Below are positions 11,011 to 18,885 of a stretch of DNA of 64,000 bases, in pieces; positions within the stretch are counted from its first letter, which is position 1, and the number at the start of each line of letters is the position of its first letter. Under the pieces are notes generated by a model, which worked only from the letters and a program-made list of their open reading frames with translations, ran no database searches and was not told the DNA's origin. Source of the stretch: Myxococcales bacterium. Lineage in GTDB: Bacteria; Myxococcota_A; Polyangia; Palsa-1104; JAEUJZ01. Both the position numbers and the translations under genes were made by a program. The stretch spans positions 71,511 to 135,510 of the forward strand of contig JAEUKA010000024.1 in the NCBI GenBank assembly GCA_016794465.1, written 5' to 3'.

Positions 11011-11120
11011 TCTGGCTCCACAAACCGTTCTAATTTTTTGGGACAGTCTTTTCCCAAACTGCGCGCGCTGTCAACACCTGTTCGCGGGAGGTAGGTAAGA
11101 AGGCGCGCCGTCGGATCAGG

Positions 11121-12176
11121 TTATGGGGTGGCGGAGAGGTTGCGCAGCGTCGTCTGAGCAGAAGCGCGGAAGCGACCACTCGGAAAGCGCGCGAGATAGG
11201 CCCGCAGGTCGATCTCGGCACCGGACAGGTCGCCAAGATGCGCCCGGCACATGGCTTGACCATACAGTCCGCGCTCGGCCACCTCTGCGGTCGAGCTGGC
11301 TTCAACACTGGCAGCAAAATCGGGCAGGGCATCCCGACAGCGACCACTGGCAGCCCGCAGCTCACCCCGCAGCACCGTCAGCTCGCCACCACGCGGCAGT
11401 CGCGTAAACGTGGCCTGGTCGAGCAGCACCAGCGCATCTTGCCGCCGACCTAAGACCATCAGGGCATCCACACGCGCCGCCTGCGCCTCTTCTTTGAGCA
11501 GGCCACTGGGAAAGCGACTCGCATACTCATCTAGCCGGATCAGAGCTTGCTTGGCATCGCGGGTCTGACGAAGCTCCCGCAGCGCCAGACCGAGCAGTCG
11601 CGACTCAAGAGCCAGTGCGCTCTCCTCGGCTGGTGGCGCGGCGGTCGGAACCGGCAAGCTGCTCGGGTCCGCAGGCTCCATCGAGCTAGGCTTGCTACCG
11701 GTCGTCCCAAGATGCTTGCGCGCTGGTCGTGGCCCCGCCCGAAGCGGCTCGCTGGCCGAAGACGGCTGGAGCGGTTGCACAGGAGCGATCGCCACCGCTG
11801 GGGCGGGCACAATCGGGATGGCGGGCGCAATCGGCTCCGCTGCTGACGATGGCTGACTCGACTGCACCGGTAAGTTATCCGCCGGGTGCCCCGTCATCCG
11901 AGGAACGAGCAGCGTTGCCGCCGCCACCACCGCAGCCAGCCCCAGTCCACCGCCAATCAGCCAGCCGACCGAGGTCCCAGGTGGTTGAGCCAGCGTTTCA
12001 CCGATCCGATTTTGTGCCTGCGGGGACAGCGGCCCAGGGACCGGCAGCTTCGTCAGCAGCTCGGCCGCCTGACGCTCGATGGGAGACAACCCAGCCGCCG
12101 GCGCGGAGAGCTGCTCGGTCAGACGCAGTAGGGGCCCCTCAGTCCCGCTCTTGGCCACAGGAGATATCGACTTCAT
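11121..12176 (-). CDS. Membrane partner of ECF sigma factor, with Pro-rich linker and TPR-like periplasmic domain
   Basis: A 351-aa protein whose ATG overlaps the TGA of the sigma gene (ATGA, 12173-12176), indicating translational coupling. Residues 1-68 are cytoplasmic and partly helical, 70-91 form one transmembrane helix, about 95-190 are Pro/Ala/Ser-rich, and about 195-351 are helical repeats of TPR type (two FPSGxx turns, at RFPSGLLKEEAQ and RFPSGRFRASAQ). This layout fits an anti-sigma factor that senses the envelope, as in many myxobacterial ECF pairs. No zinc-binding HxxxCxxC anti-sigma motif is visible, so anti-sigma activity is inferred from context only. A longer start at 12248 would overlap the sigma gene by 76 bp and is less likely. 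Confidence 0.65.
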   Translation of the reverse strand: MKSISPVAKSGTEGPLLRLTEQLSAPAAGLSPIERQAAELLTKLPVPGPLSPQAQNRIGETLAQPPGTSVGWLIGGGLGLAAVVAAATLLVPRMTGHPADNLPVQSSQPSSAAEPIAPAIPIVPAPAVAIAPVQPLQPSSASEPLRAGPRPARKHLGTTGSKPSSMEPADPSSLPVPTAAPPAEESALALESRLLGLALRELRQTRDAKQALIRLDEYASRFPSGLLKEEAQAARVDALMVLGRRQDALVLLDQATFTRLPRGGELTVLRGELRAASGRCRDALPDFAASVEASSTAEVAERGLYGQAMCRAHLGDLSGAEIDLRAYLARFPSGRFRASAQTTLRNLSATP

Positions 12177-12739
12177 GATCTTTCGCTCTTGTTGTGCTTC
12201 GCTAAGCCGTCGAGAAACTGCGCCCGGGCTCGGTGCAGCCAGACCCAAATGGTGGCGACCTTCTGATTGAGCAGCTGGGCGATCTCCTCGCCGGGTAGCT
12301 TCTCGATCTCGAACAGGATGAAGGCGGTGCGGTACTTGTCGCTCATGCCGTCGAGGATGCGGTAGACCGTCGCCCGCGCTTCCTTGCGCTCTAGGTCATC
12401 AACCGGCGACGGCGTCCCCGAGGGCAGCTCGGCCAAGATGTCGCCTTCTTCACTGCTGCTAAACAGCCGTCTCAGTCGCACGCGTCGCAGGCGATGTCGA
12501 ACCTGATTCTGGGTAATCCGAAACAGCCAGGTCGTGATCTTGGCCTCGCCGCGAAACTCCGGAAGGAGTCGATGCGCCGTCAGGAATACGTCTTGCACCA
12601 CATCCTCGACATCGACTTGCGGTCCACCGAGACGCGCGGCCCACCGTGCCACATCCCCCGCGTGAAGCCGGTAGACCTCTGAGATCGAGGCAACCTTCGT
12701 CCCTGGTGGCGCACTGGCAATGGATGATGCAGCAGTCAC
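12173..12739 (-). CDS. ECF-family RNA polymerase sigma factor
   Basis: A 188-aa sigma-70-type factor of the extracytoplasmic-function class. Region 2 (about 25-95) has DVEDVVQDVFLTAHR and TWLFRITQNQVRHRLRR, which contact the -10 element; region 4 (about 125-180) has a helix-turn-helix with LPGEEIAQLLNQKVATIWVW and HRARAQF for -35 recognition. No region 3 or 1.1 is present. It is the first gene of a two-gene unit with the coupled membrane protein. It is divergent from recX (75 bp between starts), so the two share a short promoter region. The regulon cannot be inferred. Confidence 0.93.
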   Translation of the reverse strand: MTAASSIASAPPGTKVASISEVYRLHAGDVARWAARLGGPQVDVEDVVQDVFLTAHRLLPEFRGEAKITTWLFRITQNQVRHRLRRVRLRRLFSSSEEGDILAELPSGTPSPVDDLERKEARATVYRILDGMSDKYRTAFILFEIEKLPGEEIAQLLNQKVATIWVWLHRARAQFLDGLAKHNKSERS

Positions 12740-12814
12740 GGCATCATCTTAGGCCGCGATCGTGGCAAAAACTTACAGTCAAAACCCCACGGGCGGCGCG
12801 CCCAGGCCCATGCT

Positions 12815-13381
12815 ATGGTCGGCGCCATGTTTTCCCGAGGCTCTCGTCAGAAGGTCGCCCGTCCGCCTCTCACGGATGAACAGCTACTGGCTGCAGCAGT
12901 CAGCGCGCTGGCCTCTCGATCGCGAAGTGAGGCAGAGCTGCGACGGCTGTTACAGAAGAAGCTGACCGAGCCGGGAGGCCCACGCATCGATAAGGTGGTC
13001 GCGCGACTCCACGAGCTTGGCTATCTGTCGGATGCCCGCTTGGCCGAGCAGTTCGTCGAGCTTCGGCAGAAACAGGCGCACCTCGGTCGTCGTCGTGTCT
13101 CGCAAGAGCTGCTACGCCGAGGCGTGAAGGCCGATCTCGTCGGTGATACCGTAGAGCGCGCCTACGCCGAGGTCGATGAAGTCGCACTCGCGCAGGCGTT
13201 CGTCGATCGCAAGCGGCTCCGGCCTCCGAAAGACCCGCGTGAGACGGCAAGGATTCTGCGACAGCTCCAGCGCGCGGGGTTTTCCATGGGCACTTGCTGG
13301 AAAGTCGTGCGCAGCCTGGCGAGCCAAGAGTCCCTGGCCGGTATCGATGAGACTGCGCTCACGACCGACGGAGAAGCTTAA
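12815..13381 (+). CDS. recX: Regulatory protein RecX
   Basis: A 188-aa all-helical protein of three tandem three-helix repeats, of the family that binds inside the RecA filament groove and inhibits RecA. Typical features are the N-terminal AAVSALASRSRSEAELRRLLQKK, VVARLHELGYLSDARLAEQFVELR and GRRRVSQELLRRGV. The N-terminal extension of about 18 residues before the first repeat is longer than usual; ATG 12827 is an alternative start and neither has a strong ribosome site. recA is not adjacent, unlike in many genomes. Confidence 0.88.
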   Translation: MVGAMFSRGSRQKVARPPLTDEQLLAAAVSALASRSRSEAELRRLLQKKLTEPGGPRIDKVVARLHELGYLSDARLAEQFVELRQKQAHLGRRRVSQELLRRGVKADLVGDTVERAYAEVDEVALAQAFVDRKRLRPPKDPRETARILRQLQRAGFSMGTCWKVVRSLASQESLAGIDETALTTDGEA

Positions 13382-13591
13382 CCTTCGCACGCGCCCAAAT
13401 CGACCCTCCGTTGCGCACTGCACCATCCAGAGGACCGGCCATAGAACCGGTTTTCGCTCGATTTTCCGTCTGGTGTTTCGGGGAACATCGGTACAAAATG
13501 GCGCATTCGTGGCACCGGCTTGGCGAAGTTGCCGACGGCAACAACCTCCGAGAAACGCTGGCGCCCCCCGGTTACTCAAAGTGGAGGAACT

Positions 13592-13831
13592 ATGAACCAG
13601 GACATTGAAAAACAGGTCAAAGACATCGTCTGTGAGCAGCTGGACGTAGCGCCGGACAAGGTGCTTCCAGGAGCCAGCTTCATCGACGATCTGAAGGCGG
13701 ACTCGCTGGCGGTAGTAGAGCTCGTGCTGGCGCTCGAAGAAAAGTTCGGAATCGAGATTCCAGACGAGGACACCGAGCAGATCAAGACCGTCCAAGACGC
13801 CATCAACTACATCAAGACGCACCGCAAGTAG
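13592..13831 (+). CDS. acpP: Acyl carrier protein
   Basis: A 79-aa acidic helical protein that carries acyl chains on a 4'-phosphopantetheine arm in fatty-acid synthesis. The attachment Ser lies in [11 protein letters not shown] (about residue 37; most ACPs have DSLDxVEL, so Ala here replaces the usual Asp). [19 protein letters not shown] follows as expected. ATG 13592 is chosen because GGAGG sits 6-10 bases upstream and because the family starts here; an earlier in-frame ATG at 13520 would add a basic 24-residue tail. No fab genes flank it, so it stands alone between recX and tRNA genes. Confidence 0.93.
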   Translation: MNQDIEKQVKDIVCEQLDVAPDKVLPGASFIDDLKADSLAVVELVLALEEKFGIEIPDEDTEQIKTVQDAINYIKTHRK

Positions 13832-13934
13832 CGAAGTCGTTTGGTAGTCGGCCATCAGCACGGTACGGAAGCACGGTACGGAGAGCTCTGGCGAAGGCTG
13901 GGTGTTTGCACGCGGCAAGTCACCGAAAAAACTG

Positions 13935-13962
13935 TTGACTCCTGCCCGGCTGCAAGTAATCT
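13935..13962 (+). promoter_or_regulatory. Sigma-70-type promoter for tRNA-Gln
   Basis: TTGACT at 13935-13940, a 16-bp spacer, and TAATCT at 13957-13962. Transcription would start near 13969, about 20 bases before the tRNA. Both hexamers match the consensus at five and four or five positions. Confidence 0.6.
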
Positions 13963-13989
13963 CTCCCCCGTTGCTGTTTTTGACATCGC

Positions 13990-14060
13990 TCGGGGATCGT
14001 CCAACGGCAGGACACCAGACTCTGACTCTGGCTATCTAGGTTCGAATCCTAGTCCCCGAA
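13990..14060 (+). tRNA. tRNA-Gln (anticodon CTG)
   Basis: A complete cloverleaf of 71 bases: acceptor TCGGGGA/TCCCCGA, D arm GTCC/GGAC, anticodon stem CCAGA/TCTGG with loop CTCTGAC (anticodon CTG), and T arm CTAGG-TTCGAAT-CCTAG. The discriminator is A at 14060. The CCA end is not encoded (the next bases are CAG). Confidence 0.95.
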
Positions 14061-14127
14061 CAGCATTTTGGGCGAATTGAGGCCTTGCCTTCCCACAGGG
14101 CCGATGATAGAAACCCAAAGTCATCTC

Positions 14128-14202
<75 letters not shown>

Positions 14203-14207
14203 CGAAG

Positions 14208-14236
14208 CTCGCCAACCTATTGGCGAGTTTTTTTTT
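14208..14236 (+). terminator. Rho-independent terminator of the tRNA transcript
   Basis: CTCGCCAA-CCTA-TTGGCGAG, an 8-bp perfect stem with 4-base loop, followed at once by nine T (14228-14236), 5 bases after tRNA-Glu. Confidence 0.95.
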
Positions 14237-14279
14237 GCCTTGCGTTGCTCGCGCCAACCTGCGCTCTTAGGCTGCATCC

Positions 14280-14645
14280 ATGGCTTCTGCCGATTCGCCG
14301 CCTCCGTACTGGCTTTTGATCGCTGTGCTGTCTAGCTCGCTGCCGCTGCGTCCGGAAGTGTCGCTGCGTCTATATCAAGCGGCGTTTCGGCTGCATCGCA
14401 GCGGCGAAAACGTCGAGCGGCTGCAAGGCGACCTGCTGCAAGGCAAGGTGGTGCGACTGCACAAAGACCTCGCCATTGGCAGCGTCGTGGGGCCGGCCTT
14501 CGAGGCAGAGATCAGCACCGAGTCGGGCGAGGGCGTCGTCCACTTCCTACTCACCCGGCAGGGGCTGGAGCTTGGCGAGGAAGAAGCAGCGTCGGACTCG
14601 CGTGAAGGAGTGCTGCCCCGACCGCCCGGCAAGTGGCTGAACTGA
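14280..14645 (+). CDS. Hypothetical protein
   Basis: A 121-aa protein that I do not recognise. The N-terminal 30 residues are moderately hydrophobic (WLLIAVLSSSLPL) but lack basic residues before the hydrophobic part, so export is uncertain. The centre (about 30-95) is a mix of helix and strand with many charged residues, ending GVVHFLLTRQGLELGEEEA; the tail is Pro-rich. It lies just after the tRNA terminator and is convergent with the Cys-rich lipoprotein gene (30 bp between stops). Codon use with strong G/C at third positions supports translation. Confidence 0.55.
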   Translation: MASADSPPPYWLLIAVLSSSLPLRPEVSLRLYQAAFRLHRSGENVERLQGDLLQGKVVRLHKDLAIGSVVGPAFEAEISTESGEGVVHFLLTRQGLELGEEEAASDSREGVLPRPPGKWLN

Positions 14646-14675
14646 TCAGACCGGCGAGGATGGGGCACTGCGCGG

Positions 14676-15299
14676 CTACGGAGCGTTGATGCCCAGCACC
14701 ACTGCGTCAAGGTTCGTCGCCTGGCCACCCACCACCGTCCTCCGCATCGATGGCGGGGACGTGGCCTGGCGATTCGCACACTGAAAGCCCATCGTAGCAA
14801 CGGCTGCCAGCGTGTTTACATCCGCAGTCAGCTGCATATCGTAGGTGCCGGGGACAATGCAGTACAGCGTCGTGTACTCACCTTCTGTACAGGGTACATC
14901 CCACGAGTAGACGAGCTTGCCGACGGTGCTACGCAGAGTCAGCCGGACCCGCTGCACCAGCCACGCCGGGGAATCGAGGCACGAGCTGCCGATGTTGCTG
15001 CACTGCTGACGGTCTATGCCGTCGCGGCTCGGATTGGGGTTGCAGCAGCAGATCCCGCGTGAGAGGAGCCGACCCAATGTGAAGTCTGCCAAGCGCCACC
15101 GGACCACCACGGCGCCGAGGCCTCGGCCATCCACGCACTCGCTGGACTCGATGGAGGTGGCTTGGCACAGGCCATCTTCAGGGATCGCGCTGTCGCAGCC
15201 GACGAACGACACGACCCAAAGACCTGTCAAAGCGAGAAGCGATCTGGCCCCAACGCGCCATTTGCGGTCGCTGCGTCTGCGCGTATCATCTCCCGCCAT
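14676..15299 (-). CDS. Cys-rich lipoprotein, function unknown
   Basis: A 207-aa protein with a twin-basic N-terminus, a hydrophobic segment (about 18-33) and lipobox-like VGC at residue 35, so a probable lipoprotein. The mature part has many cysteines, including CCC within residues 80-90, pointing to disulfides in an exported protein. C-terminal residues (YDMQLTADVNTLAAVATMGF onward) are beta-rich. The start at 15299 overlaps the oppositely directed start at 15298; an alternative start at 15383 would lie inside the divergent gene. Not recognised as any named family. Confidence 0.6.
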   Translation of the reverse strand: MAGDDTRRRSDRKWRVGARSLLALTGLWVVSFVGCDSAIPEDGLCQATSIESSECVDGRGLGAVVVRWRLADFTLGRLLSRGICCCNPNPSRDGIDRQQCSNIGSSCLDSPAWLVQRVRLTLRSTVGKLVYSWDVPCTEGEYTTLYCIVPGTYDMQLTADVNTLAAVATMGFQCANRQATSPPSMRRTVVGGQATNLDAVVLGINAP

Positions 15300-16179
15300 G
15301 CTGATAAGCCGTCCGGATGGATTCCTCGTCGACAACCTGTCGCCGATGCGACGGATGATGCCGTACATCCTGCCCAGTCGCAACGAGTCCTGCGTCTATT
15401 TTGAGCAGAAGCTCGACCTCCGTGAAGCGCTGCCATACCTCCACGAGCTGAATACTCGTCAGGGTCGCAGCCGAGCCGATGAGGTCAACCTGTTCCACTT
15501 GATCCTCGCGGCGGCGGCGCGGGTGTTTCGGGAACGGCCAGAGCTCAACCGCTTCGTCTCCGGCGGCAAGATCTACCAGCGCCGGCACATCGAGCTGTCG
15601 TTTGCGCTGAAAAAGGAGCGGAGCGACAAAGGGGCGCTGACCACTACCAAGCTGCGCTTCTCGGGGGAAGACAGCGTCAGTGACGTGGCCGATCGGACCC
15701 GAAGCGCCGTCACCCAAGGGCGCAGCAACAAGCCGAGCCAGGCCGATCACGAGCTGGCGATCTTGACGCGGCTGCCGGGACCGCTCCTGCGGCTCATCCT
15801 GTGGCTGCAGCGAGGACTCGATGCCTGGAACTTGCTGCCGTCGGCGCTGATTGTTCCCGATCCACTGTATGCGAGCCTGTTTTTCGCCAACCTCGGATCG
15901 ATCGGGCTCGATAGCGCCTATCACCACCTATTTGAGTACGGCAGCGTGTCGTTTTTCGCGGTCCTCGGGCGGATTGCGCAGCTGCCGTTTGTGATCGACA
16001 CCGAGGGCACAATCGAGACTCGACCCGGCATCAGCATCAAGTACACCTTCGACGAGCGCATCACCGACGGCTTTTACTGCGCACGCAGCCTCGATCTGCT
16101 CAAAGACTACATTGAACACCCGGTTCGACTCGAAGCCGCGCTTACAAGGACCCAAGATGTCGCGCATTCAGCTCAGTAG
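15298..16179 (+). CDS. 2-oxoacid dehydrogenase E2/CAT-fold acyltransferase-like protein
   Basis: A 293-aa protein resembling the catalytic domain of dihydrolipoamide acyltransferases (chloramphenicol-acetyltransferase fold) without lipoyl or subunit-binding domains. Recognisable are PSRNESCVYFEQKLDL (about 26-41), the SFALKK strand (about 101-106), the FFANLGSIGLDSAYHHLFEYG segment (about 195-215) and FDERITDG (251-258). In active E2/CAT enzymes the last motif is HxxxDG; here the His position is Glu253, so acyl transfer by the usual mechanism is doubtful. It overlaps the next gene by 23 bp, so they are probably co-translated. What it acts on is unknown. Confidence 0.72.
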   Translation: MLISRPDGFLVDNLSPMRRMMPYILPSRNESCVYFEQKLDLREALPYLHELNTRQGRSRADEVNLFHLILAAAARVFRERPELNRFVSGGKIYQRRHIELSFALKKERSDKGALTTTKLRFSGEDSVSDVADRTRSAVTQGRSNKPSQADHELAILTRLPGPLLRLILWLQRGLDAWNLLPSALIVPDPLYASLFFANLGSIGLDSAYHHLFEYGSVSFFAVLGRIAQLPFVIDTEGTIETRPGISIKYTFDERITDGFYCARSLDLLKDYIEHPVRLEAALTRTQDVAHSAQ

Positions 16180-17269
16180 ACCCAGCATCACCGACGAAGA
16201 AGTTCAAGCCTCCGAGCGAGCCCTGCGCTCCCGCTGGCTGGTCTACGGGCCGGAAAACCGTGCATTTGAGGAGGAGCTGGCGGCAGCGTGTGGCAAGCGC
16301 TATGCCGCGACGGTCAGCTCGGGAACGGCGGCGCTCCACCTGTCGCTGCTGGCGATGCCTCAGCCGCTGCACGCCATCCTGACGCCGGCTTTTACCTTTC
16401 CCGCGACGGCGAATGTCGCGCAGTTTGTGGCGCAGCCGCCACAGGTACACCTTGCCGATGTCGATGAGAGCACGTTTTGTCTGCCGACCGAGACGGTGCG
16501 AGCCTGGCTGACCAAGCGGCGTGGTCCCGCGATGGTGGTCCATCAGTTTGGTTATCCTTCGCCACTTCCGACGGGGCTTGATGATCTGCTGATCTCGGAT
16601 GCGGCGTGTGCGGTGTCGGTGAAGCCGGCGCTCGCGGGGCGGCTGGCGTGTCTGTCGTTTCATCCGCGCAAGCTCCTGACGACGGGGGAAGGCGGAGCGA
16701 TCCTGACCGATGACGAGCAGCTGATCGAGCGCATTCGCCGGCTGCGCGCCCATGGCCTGACAGCGGTTCCCGGGGCGGAAGTGATGGAGCTCGAAGAGAG
16801 CGGGCTGAACTACCGACTCCCCGAGGCAGCGGCGGCGATGGGACGGGTCCAGCTGCGGCGCTTGCCTTCACTGACGGCCCGCCATCGCGAGCTGGCGGCG
16901 CACTATCTGCGACGACTCGCTGACTCACCGCTGCGCTTTCAGGCCGATCATCCCGAGCGGATTTGGCAGACCTTCGCCGTGGTGCTGCCCCAAGGAATCC
17001 GCCGCCAAGCCCTGCGCGCCGAGCTACAGGCCCAAGGGATCGAGACGCAGATTGCCTCGTATGGGCTTCATCGACTGGCCGCGTACCGCAGTGCCCCCCG
17101 CTTTGCCGGGACCGGCGCTTCGCTGGACCTGCCGGTGACCGATCGCCTGCACGATCGCGGTCTGGCGCTGCCGCTACACAGCGAGCTGGCCGAGTCCGAT
17201 GTCGATCGGGTCTGCGAGACGCTGCTCAAAGCCCTGACCTTACCGGCGGTTACCGCGTCGTCCACGTAA
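16157..17269 (+). CDS. DegT/DnrJ/EryC1/StrS-family aminotransferase
   Basis: A 370-aa PLP enzyme of the fold-type I family that transaminates keto-sugar nucleotides. SSGTAALHLSLLA (about 54-66) binds phosphate of PLP, the Asp of ISDAAC (D148) pairs with the pyridine nitrogen, and the Schiff-base Lys is K172 in FHPRKLLTTGEGG. Start ATG 16157 is chosen for family alignment (MSRIQLSRPSITDEEV); 16112 is an earlier in-frame ATG. The product is likely an amino sugar for a surface glycan, but no other nucleotide-sugar genes are adjacent except the export pair at 18-20 kb on the other strand. Confidence 0.9.
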   Translation: MSRIQLSRPSITDEEVQASERALRSRWLVYGPENRAFEEELAAACGKRYAATVSSGTAALHLSLLAMPQPLHAILTPAFTFPATANVAQFVAQPPQVHLADVDESTFCLPTETVRAWLTKRRGPAMVVHQFGYPSPLPTGLDDLLISDAACAVSVKPALAGRLACLSFHPRKLLTTGEGGAILTDDEQLIERIRRLRAHGLTAVPGAEVMELEESGLNYRLPEAAAAMGRVQLRRLPSLTARHRELAAHYLRRLADSPLRFQADHPERIWQTFAVVLPQGIRRQALRAELQAQGIETQIASYGLHRLAAYRSAPRFAGTGASLDLPVTDRLHDRGLALPLHSELAESDVDRVCETLLKALTLPAVTASST

Positions 17270-17341
17270 CAAGCCCAGCGACTCACCGGGGCCGGATCTT
17301 TTTGGGCCAAGCCGCGTTTTTAGTCAGCAAGGAGTTTGACG

Positions 17342-18277
17342 ATGAAGATGCTGCTTGCACTGCCCCTACTGACCCTGCCCCTTCTGTGTGACGTTGCGGC
17401 GGCAACCCCGCTGCGCAGCCAGGCCGGAACCTACGAGCTGCAGGTCATGACCGATGGAGGCCAGGCGCCGACCTACTACCACAGTGGCGAAAACTACGTG
17501 ATGGGTCAGCGGGGCCAGCGCTACACCCTGCGGATCCACAACCACTCGGGTCGCCGGATCGAGGCCGTGGTGTCGGTGGACGGTCGCGATGTGGTCGATG
17601 GCAAGACCGCCGACTACCGCAGCAAGCGCGGCTATCTGGTCCAGCCCTGGGGTTATGTCGATGTTGATGGCTGGCGGGTGTCGCAAGGAGAAGCGGCGGC
17701 GTTCCGGTTTTCGTCCGTGGCCAACTCGTATGTCGGTCGCACCGGCTCGACTCGCGAGGTAGGTGTCATCGGCGTGGCGGTCTTCCCCGAGCGCTACATG
17801 CCGCCGCCACCGCCACCGCGTCCGCTCTATGTGCCACGTCATGAGCTCTACAACCGGGGGGCCGACGAGTACAGCAGCGAGCAGCATGCTCCCGCCGCCA
17901 AGTCTGCGCCCAGTGCCGATGCCGCGCCGCCAGCCGCCAGTGCTCCTCTTGGTGGAATGGATGATCGCGCTGGAGTGGGTGGTGGCGCCCTCGCCGAGCG
18001 TGACTCTCTGCGCCGCGACAAGCGACCCGGTCTGGGCACCGGCTTTGGCGAGCGCGTCTCGTCTCCAGTCGAAGAGGTGGTCTTCTATCGTCACAATCCC
18101 GTGACTCCAGCGCTGGTCCTCGGCGTTCGCTACAACGATCGATCTGGCCTGATTGCGATGGGCGTTGATGTCGATGGGGATGGAGACAACCTTCACGACA
18201 GCTACCTGCGCCGCAGTGCCGAGCCGTTCGTGACACCGCGCCGCTACGCCGATCCCCCCGCCGGCTGGCCTTACTAG
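17342..18277 (+). CDS. Secreted protein of unknown function
   Basis: A 311-aa protein with a clear signal peptide (residues 1-22, cleavage near AAA-TP). The first half (about 25-155) is beta-rich with conserved-looking stretches (YTLRIHNHSGRRIEAVVSVDG, RGYLVQPWGYVDVDGWR, AAFRFSSVANSYV), the look of a small beta-sandwich domain. A linker of Pro/Ala/Ser follows, and a C-terminal part (about 235-311) ends YADPPAGWPY. AAGGAG lies 7 bases before ATG 17342, which decides the start over an in-frame TTG at 17336. It is convergent with the OPX gene, 13 bp apart. Confidence 0.7.
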   Translation: MKMLLALPLLTLPLLCDVAAATPLRSQAGTYELQVMTDGGQAPTYYHSGENYVMGQRGQRYTLRIHNHSGRRIEAVVSVDGRDVVDGKTADYRSKRGYLVQPWGYVDVDGWRVSQGEAAAFRFSSVANSYVGRTGSTREVGVIGVAVFPERYMPPPPPPRPLYVPRHELYNRGADEYSSEQHAPAAKSAPSADAAPPAASAPLGGMDDRAGVGGGALAERDSLRRDKRPGLGTGFGERVSSPVEEVVFYRHNPVTPALVLGVRYNDRSGLIAMGVDVDGDGDNLHDSYLRRSAEPFVTPRRYADPPAGWPY

Positions 18278-18290
18278 GAACAGTCGCTGG

Positions 18291-18863
18291 CTAAAACAGG
18301 CGCTCGTCAACCGAGACGGTATCGCCTGGCTGCAAAAAGAAGGTCAGCTTCCCGTCAGAGATCGCCTTGAAGTTGACCACCAGCGTCTCGGCCTTCCCGC
18401 CCTGCACCCTCGTCACCCGCACCCGCTCTCGCGCCGCCATCGGCGACAGGCCACCGACCATGCTGATCGCCTGCTCCAGCGTCATGCCTTCGACGAAGTT
18501 GATGGTGCCGGGGCTGCGTACCTGACCGATCAGCACCACCTTCTTGCTGTGCACTTCCTTGAGGAAGACTGTCACCTGCGGCTGCTTGAGAAACGCCTTC
18601 AGCCGCTCGGTGAGCGCATCGGACACCTGCGCCGTCGTCTGGCCCCGCACCAGCTGCCGACCGATCAGCGGGAAGTCAATCGTCCCATCGGCAGAGACGC
18701 GATAGATGCCGGTCAGCTCGGCCTCGCCGTAGACCCGCACCTCGAAGACATCGTCGGGCCCAAGGCTCATGTCGACATGGGGCGGTGGCGTCGCTTCTCG
18801 CACCACGATCGCCGGCTGCCCCGGACAAGCCGGCACGGCCCAGAGCCCGATGAGCAGCGCCAT
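18291..18863 (-). CDS. Short polysaccharide export (OPX/Wza-like) protein
   Basis: A 190-aa outer-membrane polysaccharide export protein. A very short N-terminal hydrophobic stretch ends in AC (Cys13), probably lipidated. The PES domain is at about 31-105 (GPDDVFEVRVYGEAELTG, DGTIDFPLIG) and an SLBB domain at about 107-188 (VVLIGQVRSPGTINFVEGMTLEQAISMVGG, LQPGDTVSVDERLF). The protein ends there, with no C-terminal helix that would form the outer-membrane pore as in Wza. It is 22 bp downstream of a beta-barrel gene. This is the short OPX layout known to work with a separate barrel porin. Start 18863 is preferred because it falls after the upstream stop. Confidence 0.9.
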   Translation of the reverse strand: MALLIGLWAVPACPGQPAIVVREATPPPHVDMSLGPDDVFEVRVYGEAELTGIYRVSADGTIDFPLIGRQLVRGQTTAQVSDALTERLKAFLKQPQVTVFLKEVHSKKVVLIGQVRSPGTINFVEGMTLEQAISMVGGLSPMAARERVRVTRVQGGKAETLVVNFKAISDGKLTFFLQPGDTVSVDERLF

Positions 18864-18885
18864 CGTGCGACCCCAAGCCCACGTC

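Noticed and set aside
13434..13451. Terminator after recX (ACCGG hairpin)
   Set aside because: The 5-bp stem is short and the T run behind it is interrupted, so it is not called a terminator.
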